This document shows, one piece after another, positions 40,702-48,414 of a stretch of 54,849 bases of DNA. Position 1 is the first letter of the stretch; each line of letters begins with the position of its first letter. The position numbers and the translations under genes were made by a program. The stretch is from Pseudomonas jinjuensis. GTDB taxonomy: Bacteria > Pseudomonadota > Gammaproteobacteria > Pseudomonadales > Pseudomonadaceae. The notes below the pieces were generated by a model. It did no database searches. It worked only from the letters and a program-made list of their open reading frames with translations, and was not told where the DNA came from. The stretch is from the NCBI RefSeq assembly GCF_900103845.1, contig NZ_FNIJ01000021.1, positions 49,368 through 104,216 on the forward strand. Direction: 5' to 3'.

Positions 40702-40803
40702 ATGGTTCCCACGCTCCCGCGTGGGAACCCATCCGGGGACGCTCCGCGTCCCATCGACGCGGGAGCGTCGAGGGCGGCATTCCCACGCAGGAGCGTGGGA
40801 ACG
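40702..40803. repeat. Block of four GC-rich palindromes (REP-like)
   Basis: Outer palindromes GGTTCCCACGC-TCCC-GCGTGGGAACC (40704-40729) and TTCCCACGC-AGGA-GCGTGGGAA (40780-40801) share the same arm sequence. Between them are GGACGC-TCC-GCGTCC and GACGC-GGGA-GCGTC. The TTCCCACGC arm is a common Pseudomonas extragenic repeat, so this looks like a compound mosaic element. Confidence 0.75.
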
Positions 40804-40827
40804 ATCAAGGCGGGCTCCCCGGAAACG

Positions 40828-40855
40828 AAAAAAGCCCCGGTGCGTGGCCGGGGCT
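40828..40855 (-). terminator. Terminator of the acyl-CoA dehydrogenase gene
   Basis: On the minus strand AGCCCCGG, a 7-base loop and CCGGGGCT are followed by TTTTTTCG, 17 bases after the stop codon. Confidence 0.88.
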
Positions 40856-40871
40856 GGAGGAACATGCGGGA

Positions 40872-42689
40872 CTAGAACCAGGGATCCTGCATGTCGAGAC
40901 AGGTGTCGTCGCGGGCTTCGAGCAGGGCCAGTTCGTGGTGGCAGGCCGGCACTTCCCAGGTCAGGAAGTAGCGCGCCGCCTGCAGCTTGCCGCGGTAGAA
41001 GTCGGCGTCGGCCGGATTGCCGCCGTCGCGTTCCAGGCGGGCCAGGCCGTCGCTGGCGCGGATCGTCTGTTCCAGCCAGCGCCAGCCGATCACCGTGTGG
41101 CCGAACACCTTGAGGTACAGCGCCGAGTTGGCCAGCGCCTGGCCGGCCTGGCCCTGCATCAGGTCGCCGAGCAGCTCCAGGGTGACCTTCGACAGGTGAT
41201 CCAGCAGGCGCTCCAGCGGCTCGCGCAGAACGTCCAGTTGCGGATAGCCGCTGGCGCGCTGGCAGGCGGTGTGGATCAGCCGGGTCAGCTGCTTGAGGCC
41301 GGCACCCTTGTTCTGGCTGAGCTTGCGGCCGAGCAGGTCGAGCGACTGGATGCCGTGGGTGCCCTCGTGGATCGGGTTGAGGCGGTTGTCGCGGTAGTAC
41401 TGCTCCACCGGATACTCGCGGGTGTAGCCGTGGCCGCCGAGGATCTGGATCGCCAGTTCGTTGGCCTTCAGGCAGAACTCCGCGGGCCAGGACTTGACGA
41501 TCGGGGTGAGCAGGTCGAGCAGTTCGTGGGCCTGCTTGCGTTCGTCTTCGCTGTCCAGGGTTTCGCAGTCGTCGACCAGTCGCGCCGAGTACAGGCCGAG
41601 GTCGAAGGCGCCTTCCACGTAGGCCTTCTGCGCCAGCAGCATGCGCCGCACGTCGGTGTGCCGGATGATCGGCACCGGCGCGGAAGCCGGGTCCTTGGCG
41701 TCCAGCGGGCGGCCCTGCGGGCGCTGGCGGGCGTAGTCCAGGGAATAGAGGTAGCCGGCGTAGCCGAGCATGATCGCGCCCATGCCGACGCCGATGCGCG
41801 CCTCGTTCATCATCTGGAACATGCAGGCCAGGCCGTGGTGCGGCTTGCCCACCAGATAGCCGACGCATGCATCGTTATCGCCGAAATTCAGTGCGGTGGA
41901 GGTGGTGCCGCGCCAGCCCATCTTGTGGAACAGCCCGGCCAGGGTCACGTCGTTGCGCGGGCCGAGGCTGCCGTCGGCGTTGACCAGGAACTTCGGCACG
42001 ATGAACAGGCTGATGCCCTTCACGCCCGCCGGGGCGTCCGGCAGCTTGGCCAGGACCATGTGCACGATGTTCTCCGACAGCGGATGGTCGCCGCCGGAAA
42101 TGAAGATTTTGTTGCCCTTGATCCGGTAGCTGCCGTCGGCGGCCGGCTCGGCGCGGGTGCGGATATCGGCCAGGGAGGAACCGGCGTGGGGCTCGGTCAG
42201 GCACATGGTGCCGAAGAAGCGGCCCTCGATCATCGGCTGCAGGAAGCGGCGCTTCTGCTCCTCGCTGCCGAACGCCTCGATCAGGTTGCTGGCGCCCATG
42301 CTCAGCATCGGATAGGACGCGGTGGCGATGTTGGCCGACTGGAAGTGGGCGAAGCAGGCGCGCGACAGCAGGTTGGGCATCTGCATGCCGCCCTTTTCGA
42401 AATCGCGGGTGGCGTTGTGGAAGCCGGCCCCGATGAAGGCGTCCACCGCCGGCTTGAGTTCCGCGATCACCTGCGCGGCGCCGTCGACGTACTGCGGCTC
42501 GTGCTCGTCGTTCTTGCGGTTGTGCGGGGCGAACAGCTCCTCGGCGATGCCGCGGGCGGTATCGATCGCCGCGTCGAAGGTCTCGCGGCTGTGGTCGGCG
42601 AAGCGGGGCCGGCGGGTCAGGGCTTCGGCGTCGAGCATTTCGTACAGCTCGAAGGCGAGGTTGCGGGAACTGAGCAGGGTTTCGGACAT
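40872..42689 (-). CDS. Acyl-CoA dehydrogenase
   Basis: FAD-dependent alpha-beta dehydrogenation of acyl-CoA thioesters; cytoplasmic. The 605-residue protein is longer than classic enzymes (about 380) and belongs to the AidB/FadE-like long group. N-terminal helical domain, FAD region FGTMCLTEPHAGSSLADIRTRAEP (about residues 165-190), ISGGDHPLSENIVH, and the C-terminal ILGGHGYTREYPVEQYYRDNRLNPIHEGTHGIQSLDLLGRKL, where the Glu of the HEGTHGIQ motif is the expected catalytic base. ATG 42689 has GGAG upstream. The PAO1 counterpart lies next to rlmJ as here. Chain-length preference cannot be read from sequence. Confidence 0.9.
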   Translation of the reverse strand: MSETLLSSRNLAFELYEMLDAEALTRRPRFADHSRETFDAAIDTARGIAEELFAPHNRKNDEHEPQYVDGAAQVIAELKPAVDAFIGAGFHNATRDFEKGGMQMPNLLSRACFAHFQSANIATASYPMLSMGASNLIEAFGSEEQKRRFLQPMIEGRFFGTMCLTEPHAGSSLADIRTRAEPAADGSYRIKGNKIFISGGDHPLSENIVHMVLAKLPDAPAGVKGISLFIVPKFLVNADGSLGPRNDVTLAGLFHKMGWRGTTSTALNFGDNDACVGYLVGKPHHGLACMFQMMNEARIGVGMGAIMLGYAGYLYSLDYARQRPQGRPLDAKDPASAPVPIIRHTDVRRMLLAQKAYVEGAFDLGLYSARLVDDCETLDSEDERKQAHELLDLLTPIVKSWPAEFCLKANELAIQILGGHGYTREYPVEQYYRDNRLNPIHEGTHGIQSLDLLGRKLSQNKGAGLKQLTRLIHTACQRASGYPQLDVLREPLERLLDHLSKVTLELLGDLMQGQAGQALANSALYLKVFGHTVIGWRWLEQTIRASDGLARLERDGGNPADADFYRGKLQAARYFLTWEVPACHHELALLEARDDTCLDMQDPWF

Positions 42690-42825
42690 GGTCTGGCGCC
42701 TCCACAAGGATGCCGGCAGTCTAGTTTGGTGAATGAAGGCTGCCTATCAACATCCATGGGCGTGATAGAAGGCTAAAACACCCGGACTCCGGCTAAACTT
42801 CGCGTCCCAAGGAGCCTGCCCGTCC

Positions 42826-43680
42826 ATGAACTATCGCCACGCCTACCACGCCGGCAACCACGCCGACCTGCTGAAACACATCGTCCTCGCCCGTCTGTTC
42901 GCCCTGATGGCGCGCAAGGACACGCCGTTCGCCTATCTCGACAGCCATTCCGGCGTCGGCCTGTACGACCTGTGGGGCGACGAGGCCAGCCGTACCGGCG
43001 AGTGGCAGCAGGGCATCGCCCGGCTGTGGGAGCGCGACGACCTGCCGGAACTGGTCGGCGACTACCTGCAGGCGGTGCAGGCGCTGAACCCGGACGGCCA
43101 GTTGCGCTACTACCCCGGCTCGCCGGAACTGGCGCGGCGCCTGACCCGTCCGCAGGACCGCCTGCTGCTCAACGAGCTGCACCCCGAGGACGGCCGCCTG
43201 CTCAAGTCCAACATGGCCGGCGAGCGTCGCGTGGCCGTGCACCAAGGCAACGGCTGGCACGTGCCGCGGGCCTTCCTGCCGGCGCCGGAAAAGCGCGCGG
43301 TGCTGCTGATCGACCCGCCGTTCGAGCAGGCCGACGAGCTGGAACGCTGCGTCACCGCGCTGGACGAGGCGATCGGGCGGATGCGCCAGACCGTCGTGGC
43401 GATCTGGTATCCGATCAAGGACGAGCGCCAGCTCAAGCGCTTCTACCAGGACCTGCAGAAGAGCGCGGCGCCGAAGCTGCTGCGCGCGGAACTGCTGATC
43501 CACCCCGCCGACAGCGCCGACCGCCTGAACGGCTCCGGCCTGGTCATCGCCAACCCGCCGTGGCCGCTGGAGGACGAACTGCGCAGCCTGCTGCCGTGGC
43601 TGGCGGAGAACCTGGCGCACAGCGAGGGGGGCTGGCGGCTGGACTGGCTGGTCGAAGAAGGCTCGGGCTCCAGGAAATAA
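42826..43680 (+). CDS. rlmJ: 23S rRNA m6A2030 methyltransferase RlmJ
   Basis: SAM-dependent methyltransferase of A2030 in 23S rRNA. The 284-residue protein begins MNYRHAYHAGNHADLLKHIVLARL, the strongly conserved YhiR/RlmJ start, has FAYLDSHSGVGLYDL as SAM motif I with an inserted subdomain after it, and the catalytic VLLIDPPFEQADE (DPPF in place of DPPY). The C-terminal VIANPPWPLEDELRSLLPWL is also typical. This is the last gene of the conserved backbone before the metal-uptake operon. Confidence 0.93.
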   Translation: MNYRHAYHAGNHADLLKHIVLARLFALMARKDTPFAYLDSHSGVGLYDLWGDEASRTGEWQQGIARLWERDDLPELVGDYLQAVQALNPDGQLRYYPGSPELARRLTRPQDRLLLNELHPEDGRLLKSNMAGERRVAVHQGNGWHVPRAFLPAPEKRAVLLIDPPFEQADELERCVTALDEAIGRMRQTVVAIWYPIKDERQLKRFYQDLQKSAAPKLLRAELLIHPADSADRLNGSGLVIANPPWPLEDELRSLLPWLAENLAHSEGGWRLDWLVEEGSGSRK

Positions 43681-43813
43681 GCCCCTCAAAGCCCTGGGCG
43701 GCCCCGGTGTACTGCATCCTGGCGCATCCATGGAATGCGCCTGAGGCCTGGCGGGGCTGCCGACCAGGCCGTCAAGACCTGCCTTATAGCCAATTCATAT
43801 CTTTTTGCGGAGC

Positions 43814-43827
43814 TTGATTTCGATCAA
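43814..43827. promoter_or_regulatory. ANR/FNR box (perfect consensus)
   Basis: TTGATTTCGATCAA is an exact match to TTGAT-N4-ATCAA, the site of the oxygen-sensing regulators Anr/Dnr/FNR. Its centre (43820.5) lies about 41-45 bases before the start site expected from the -10-like AT-rich stretch at 43851-43859, the position from which these regulators activate. Confidence 0.75.
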
Positions 43828-43834
43828 TTTCCCA

Positions 43835-43862
43835 ATCGCTATATAGAAACGAATATAGCGCT
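43835..43862. promoter_or_regulatory. ModE-like molybdate-responsive operator
   Basis: Left half ATCGCTATATA, 6-base spacer GAAACG, right half AATATAGCGCT. The E. coli ModE consensus is ATCGNTATATA-N6/7-TATATAACGAT: the left half matches fully and the right half at 8 of 11 positions, with correct spacing. Perfect inverted arms CGCTATAT/ATATAGCG lie inside. It overlaps the predicted -10 and start region, where ModE-molybdate would repress. Confidence 0.7.
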
Positions 43863-43884
43863 CCGATTTACCAGGGAGCGCTAT
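43855..43884 (+). promoter_or_regulatory. Leader hairpin covering the first ribosome binding site
   Basis: ATAGCGCTCC (43855-43864) is perfectly complementary to GGAGCGCTAT (43875-43884) across a 10-base loop. The right arm contains the GGAG that would serve as ribosome site for the gene at 43890, and the left arm is part of the ModE-like box. Whether it forms in RNA depends on the start site. Confidence 0.45.
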
Positions 43885-43889
43885 CTCTC

Positions 43890-44705
43890 ATGCTCAACGA
43901 TTTGCGGGCGGAGCTCGAATGTCAGCTGCAGGACGAACTGGGGCATCTGCGTCTGCAGTCGGTGGCGGTTGGAATCTTCTTCACCGGTGTCCAGCTTGAG
44001 AACGGTGCCACCGGATTGTGCGCAACGCCGATCAAGTCGATACCCGAGGCGGTGTGTTGTCCCAGTTCGGCGAAAGCCCTGCCGTTCGCCGGCAAGCTGA
44101 AGGGCAAGCCTGTCAGGTCCGTGCTGCAGGACCTCGAGCACACCGCTGCCTTGCGCCGCACGCTGGCCCTGGCCACGTTCAACGCGCTGGTGGAAACCCT
44201 GTGGCGGCGCAATGGCGTTCCTGCCTGCGGGTTCAGGGAAGCCGGCGACATATTCGCCGAGCTGGACCTGCAGCCGGCCGACAGGGTCGTGGTGGTTGGC
44301 GCCTTCGCGCCTTATCTGCGCGAACTGCGCAAGCGCGACCAGGACTTCCGCGTACTGGAGAAGCATCCCTCCACCCTCAAGCCCGGCGAACTGCGGCATT
44401 ACGTGCCTGCGGAACATGCCTATCGGGTGATCCCGTGGGCCGATGTGGTGATCGCCACCGGCACCACGCTGCTCGACGGCAGCCTCGACCAGTTGCTGAG
44501 CTGGGCCCGCCCCGGTTCGCGGATCGCCCTGGTCGGCCCCACGGTCCCCCTGCTGCCCGGTCCTTTCATCAGGCGTGGCGTCACCCTGCTGTGCGGAGTT
44601 CGCGTGCGCCAGCCGCAGGCACTGCTCGAACTGCTCACCGAAGGAGCCTCCGGCTACCACCTCTTCGACGATCTCGCCCAGCGCATCACGCTGCGGCTGG
44701 CCTGA
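43890..44705 (+). CDS. DUF4213/DUF364 protein, putative heavy-metal chelation
   Basis: A 271-residue soluble protein without signal peptide. The N-terminal part (VAVGIFFTGVQLENGATGLCATPI, about residues 25-50) fits the DUF4213 enolase-N-like domain, and the C-terminal half fits DUF364, a Rossmann-like domain: VVVVGAFAPYLRELRKRDQDFRVLEKHP, then PWADVVIATGTTLLDGSLDQLLSWARPGSRIALVGPTVPLLP. The solved family member from Desulfitobacterium was interpreted as possibly chelating heavy metals; no reaction is established. It is the first gene of the operon, after the ANR and ModE-like boxes, 49 bases before the receptor gene. A role in releasing or building a metal complex in the cytoplasm is inferred from context. 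Confidence 0.78.
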   Translation: MLNDLRAELECQLQDELGHLRLQSVAVGIFFTGVQLENGATGLCATPIKSIPEAVCCPSSAKALPFAGKLKGKPVRSVLQDLEHTAALRRTLALATFNALVETLWRRNGVPACGFREAGDIFAELDLQPADRVVVVGAFAPYLRELRKRDQDFRVLEKHPSTLKPGELRHYVPAEHAYRVIPWADVVIATGTTLLDGSLDQLLSWARPGSRIALVGPTVPLLPGPFIRRGVTLLCGVRVRQPQALLELLTEGASGYHLFDDLAQRITLRLA

Positions 44706-44754
44706 GTGCGCCCGCAACGAACCTGCCTATCAGTCGCTACACAAGGAGCAAGTC

Positions 44755-46767
44755 ATGCAGTACCCAGGTCCGCTGTCGCCAGCCGGATTCCGTTTGTCTC
44801 GCGTCGTTCGCCGTGCCTGGCTGGGTGGCACGGTGGCGAGCATGGCTGTTTTCCCGCTGCCCGAAGCCCTGGCGGCGGATAGCGTCTTCGAGCTGGGCAG
44901 CGTGGTGGTCCGCGGCGAGCGCGCGCGTACGACCAGTGAGGAGGTGATAGGCGAGGAGGCCATGCGCGCGTTCAATCGCGACACGGTCAGCAGCGCGGTC
45001 AACACACTGCCGGGGGTCAACCTCTCCCACAACAGCCGCAATGAGGACATCGTCTATGTCCGCGGCTTCGATGCCCGCCAGGTGCCGCTGTTCCTGGACG
45101 GTATTCCCCAGTACGTGCCCTATGACGGCTATGTGGATTTCGCCCGCTTCACCACCTTCGACCTTGCCGAGATCCGCGTGGCCAAGGGCGCCGCTTCGCT
45201 GCTCTATGGCCCGAACATCATGGGCGGCGCGATCAACCTGGTCACCCGCAAGCCCGCGCGGGAGCTGGAGGGCAATGTGCGCATCGGCGCCGCCACCGGC
45301 AGTGAACGCAAGGTCGCCGCCAACCTGGGCTCCAACCAGGGCCTGTGGTACTTCCAGCTGGGCGCTTCGTACCTGGACGCCGACAGTTTCGCCCTGGGCC
45401 GCAGTTTCACCGACCACAAGCCAAAACCCACCGATACCGGCGACCGTCGGGAGAATGCCTATCGCACCGACAGGAAGGGTTCGCTGAAGATCGGTTTCAC
45501 GCCCAACGACAGCGATGAATACGCTCTCGCCTACAGCAAGCAGGAGGGGGAGAAAGGCAACCCCGTCTATACCGGCCGCGGCAAGGGCGCCCGCTACTGG
45601 CAATGGCCCTACTGGGACAAGGAAAGCCTGTACTTCCTCAGCTCCACCGACCTGAACGATGAGCTGACCCTGAAGCTTCGCCTGTACGCGGACAAGTACA
45701 AGAACAGTATCGATATGTTCAAGGGTGCCAGCTACACGACCCTGGACGGTCCGCGCAGCATCTACGACGACAAGACCTACGGTTCGGCGGTGGAACTGGT
45801 CAGCCGTCATTTCGACGGCCATGAGCTGCACCTGGCGCTGCACTACAAGGACGACCGGCATGTCGACAAGGCGGCAGGCTCGCCGGACAAGAAGTACCGC
45901 GACGTGACCCGTTCGATCGCCGTCGAGGACCTCATCGAGATCGCCGGCGACTGGCGTCTGCGCCTGGGTGTCGACCATGAGGAACGCGAGGCGCGCCAGG
46001 TGTATTACTGGCCCACCGGCACCACCGATGCCACCAACGCCCTGGCCGAACTGGCGCACGACCTGGGGCCGGGGCTGGAGGCCTATGCCAGCGTGGCGCG
46101 CAAGTCACGCCTGCCGACCATCAAGGATCGCTACTCGGCGCGCATGGGCAGTGCCCTGCCCAATCCGGACCTGAAGCCCGAAGAGGCCCGCCACGCCGAG
46201 CTGGGCCTGCGTGGCGAGCCCTGGGACGGTAGCTACGCGGAAGCCGCGCTGTTCTACAGCCACATTCGCGATCTCATCCAGAGCGCCATCGTTCCCGGCT
46301 CGTCCTGCAGCGGCGGGAAGGAATGCAACCAGGCGCAGAACATCAGCAAGGCGCGGCACCGCGGCCTGGAGCTGTCCCTCGAGCAGGCCCTGGCGGATCG
46401 CTGGAAGATGGGCGCCGCCTACACCTATCTGGACCGCGACAACCTGAGCGATCGGGACATACCGCTCACCGACTCGCCAAGGCACAAGCTGTTCGCCCAT
46501 CTGAGCTGGTTCCCCGGCGCGCAGTGGGAGCTGCAGACCACCCTCGATGCGGAACAGGGCCGGGAAGTCAGCTCGTCCGCCTCGGCATCGCGCTACGAGA
46601 CGCTCGGCGGGTTCGCCATCCTCGGCGCCAAGGGCGTATGGAAGCCGCGGCCGGACCTGGCGCTGGAACTGGGCGTGAGCAACCTGGGCGACAAGGACTA
46701 CGAATTCAACGAGGGCTTCCCCATGCCCGGCCGGACCCTGTTCGCCAATGCCAGCTTCGATTTCTAG
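44755..46767 (+). CDS. TonB-dependent outer-membrane receptor
   Basis: A 670-residue receptor for energised import across the outer membrane. Long signal peptide (about residues 1-40, ending PEALAAD), possible TonB-box region FELGSVVVRGER, plug domain (about 55-165) with VNTLPGVNLSHNSRNEDIVYVRGFDARQVPLFLDGIP and LYGPNIMGGAINLVTRKP, and a beta barrel ending in the aromatic FANASFDF. An extracellular loop near residue 520 carries a Cys pair (SCSGGKEC) that may form a disulfide. The size is between cobalamin- and siderophore-type receptors. AAGGAG precedes ATG 44755. Ligand unknown; context suggests a molybdenum or tungsten complex. Confidence 0.9.
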   Translation: MQYPGPLSPAGFRLSRVVRRAWLGGTVASMAVFPLPEALAADSVFELGSVVVRGERARTTSEEVIGEEAMRAFNRDTVSSAVNTLPGVNLSHNSRNEDIVYVRGFDARQVPLFLDGIPQYVPYDGYVDFARFTTFDLAEIRVAKGAASLLYGPNIMGGAINLVTRKPARELEGNVRIGAATGSERKVAANLGSNQGLWYFQLGASYLDADSFALGRSFTDHKPKPTDTGDRRENAYRTDRKGSLKIGFTPNDSDEYALAYSKQEGEKGNPVYTGRGKGARYWQWPYWDKESLYFLSSTDLNDELTLKLRLYADKYKNSIDMFKGASYTTLDGPRSIYDDKTYGSAVELVSRHFDGHELHLALHYKDDRHVDKAAGSPDKKYRDVTRSIAVEDLIEIAGDWRLRLGVDHEEREARQVYYWPTGTTDATNALAELAHDLGPGLEAYASVARKSRLPTIKDRYSARMGSALPNPDLKPEEARHAELGLRGEPWDGSYAEAALFYSHIRDLIQSAIVPGSSCSGGKECNQAQNISKARHRGLELSLEQALADRWKMGAAYTYLDRDNLSDRDIPLTDSPRHKLFAHLSWFPGAQWELQTTLDAEQGREVSSSASASRYETLGGFAILGAKGVWKPRPDLALELGVSNLGDKDYEFNEGFPMPGRTLFANASFDF

Positions 46768-46816
46768 ATATGCGCGGATTGCGGCGGCAGCCCGTGGCCA
46801 GACAGGAGAGTGTCAC

Positions 46817-47347
46817 ATGACGGTTTTCCCTTTCGCAGCCGTTCTGCATGGCGGGCGGGACGAAGGCAACGAGTTGCTCTGGCGTTTCTGCAAGCGCCTG
46901 CAACTGGCCGGCTGGCGGGTGCGCGGCCTGCTCACCAGCCGGGGCAAGGACCCGCATGGGCGTCTGCCGATGCTGGTTCGCGACGTGCACGACGGATGCA
47001 GCTTCGCCATCTCCCAGCCGCTCGGGCCGGGTTCGCAGGCGTGCAGCCTCGATCCCGGCGGCCTTGCGCAGGCCAGCACGGTATTGCGGCGAGCGCTCGC
47101 GGAAGCGCCGGACCTGGTGCTGGTCAACCGCTTCGGGGCGATGGAAGCCAGCGGTCGAGGCTTCGCTCCCGAGATGCTGGCCCTGATGAGCGAAGGCATT
47201 CCCCTGCTGACCCTGGTGAGCCCGCAGTATCTGGCCGACTGGCAACGCTTCACCGGTGCAGCGAAGGCGGTCCTGCCCTGCGAGGAAAGCGCCTTGCTCG
47301 CCTGGGCCGATGCCCTGCCCACCCGTCCCGTGGAGGCGCTGGCGTGA
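46817..47347 (+). CDS. DUF2478 protein
   Basis: A 176-residue soluble protein resembling DUF2478, a family I associate with molybdenum transport and nitrogenase gene neighbourhoods. Visible features: VFPFAAVLHGGRDEGNELLWRF at the start (P-loop-like position without a true GKS/T), the central DLVLVNRFGAMEASGRGFAPEML, and GIPLLTLVSPQYLADWQRFTG, reminiscent of a degenerate nucleotide-binding fold. CAGGAGAG precedes ATG 46817. The last bases (GTGA) overlap the start of the binding-protein gene. Function is not known; it supports a molybdenum-related role for the operon. Confidence 0.65.
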   Translation: MTVFPFAAVLHGGRDEGNELLWRFCKRLQLAGWRVRGLLTSRGKDPHGRLPMLVRDVHDGCSFAISQPLGPGSQACSLDPGGLAQASTVLRRALAEAPDLVLVNRFGAMEASGRGFAPEMLALMSEGIPLLTLVSPQYLADWQRFTGAAKAVLPCEESALLAWADALPTRPVEALA

Positions 47348-48414
47348 GGCGCCGGCAACTGCTGCAGGTGCTGGGTTACGCGCCCTGGCTGCTGCCCGGA
47401 CTGTTGCAGGCTGGCGATGGCACCCTGGCTGCCGTGTTCGGCCAGCCGCCTGCGGCGGGACGGGTGCGCCGGATCTTCGCCGCCGGTCCTCCCGCCGCGG
47501 TGCTGGTCTATTGCCTGGCCCCGGACAAGCTGCTCGGCTGGCCATGGCCACTGGCGGCGGAAAACCGCGACCTGATCGCCCCGGCGCAGCGTGACCTGCC
47601 TGTACTGGGCCGCCTGGCGGGGCGGGGCAGCACCATCTCCATGGAGACCCTGGTCGGCCTGGCGCCGGACCTGATCGTCGACACCGGTACCGCCGACGAC
47701 ACCTTCCTCTCGGCGAATGCCAGGGCCAGCGCGCAAACCGGAATCCCCTGCGTGAGCTTCGCGGGCCGCCTGGCGGATACGCCATCGTTGCTGCGTGAAG
47801 CGTCCGCACGCTTTGGCGTCGAGGAACGTGGCGAGCGGCTGGCGGCTCATGCGCAAGCGATACTGGAGCGCAGCCGGAATGGCTCCGGCCGTCCCGGTAC
47901 GGTCTACCTGGCGCGGGGGCCGGACGGGCTGGAAACCAGCCGGGGCGGCTCCATCCATGCCGAGGCAGTCGAGCTGGCCGGCCTGGAGAATGTCGCCGCG
48001 CGGCTTGGTTCCGGCGGCCTGGCGAGAGTCTCGCTGGAGCAGTTGCTGGATTGGCAGCCGGATATCGTGCTTTGCCAGGATGCCGGATTGCAGCAGTACA
48101 TTCGCCAATCCGCCCTCTGGCGGGACTTGCCGGCGGTACGCGCCGACAAGGTCCATCGCGCGCCCGCGCTCCCCTTCGGCTGGCTGGATGGCCCGCCGGG
48201 CGTCAATCGCCTGCTCGGCCTGGAATGGTTGCTGGCGCTGGTCAATCCCGGCGAGGCCGCAGCCCTGCCGGGGCGGGTCCGGGAGTTCTTTGCGCTGTTC
48301 TACTCCATGGAGCTGGGCGAAGCGCAGATTCGCCAGTTGCTGTCCAGCCACCCCCGCAATCCATACGCGGCGATTCCCGGCGGTCCCGGGGCAGCTTTCG
48401 AGGCGCTGCGATGA
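47344..48414 (+). CDS. FecB/MolA-type periplasmic substrate-binding protein
   Basis: A 356-residue class III (helical-backbone) ABC binding protein. Two lobes with GRVRRIFAAGPPAAVLVYCLAPDKLLGW, TISMETLVGLAPDLIVDTG, and RVSLEQLLDWQPDIVLCQD are the typical peripla_BP_2 pattern shared by siderophore, cobalamin and MolA molybdate binders. The N terminus MRRRQLLQVLGYAPWLLPG has a twin-arginine-like RRRQLLQ and no lipobox, so Tat export as a soluble protein is possible. GTG 47344 overlaps the preceding stop; the frame is open much further upstream but inside DUF2478. It is coupled to the permease by an ATGA overlap. Confidence 0.85.
   Translation: MRRRQLLQVLGYAPWLLPGLLQAGDGTLAAVFGQPPAAGRVRRIFAAGPPAAVLVYCLAPDKLLGWPWPLAAENRDLIAPAQRDLPVLGRLAGRGSTISMETLVGLAPDLIVDTGTADDTFLSANARASAQTGIPCVSFAGRLADTPSLLREASARFGVEERGERLAAHAQAILERSRNGSGRPGTVYLARGPDGLETSRGGSIHAEAVELAGLENVAARLGSGGLARVSLEQLLDWQPDIVLCQDAGLQQYIRQSALWRDLPAVRADKVHRAPALPFGWLDGPPGVNRLLGLEWLLALVNPGEAAALPGRVREFFALFYSMELGEAQIRQLLSSHPRNPYAAIPGGPGAAFEALR

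Larger units (their letters stand above)
40548..40871. other. 324-bp intergenic region with palindromes and terminator
   Basis: The gap between nhaP2 and the acyl-CoA dehydrogenase holds the nhaP2 promoter region (nearest 130 bases, nothing clear seen), a block of four small palindromes (40702-40803) and a terminator for the dehydrogenase (40828-40855). No coding sequence is convincing. Confidence 0.7.

Noticed and set aside
43780..43889. Fur, Zur or cobalamin-riboswitch control of the TonB operon
   Set aside because: No GATAATGATAATC-like Fur palindrome or Zur site was seen, and the gap is too short for a B12 riboswitch. The AT-rich palindrome fits ModE much better.
46748..46816. Upstream extension of the DUF2478 gene
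   Set aside because: The extension overlaps the end of the receptor gene and is Ala/Arg-rich; CAGGAGAG directly before ATG 46817 marks the start.
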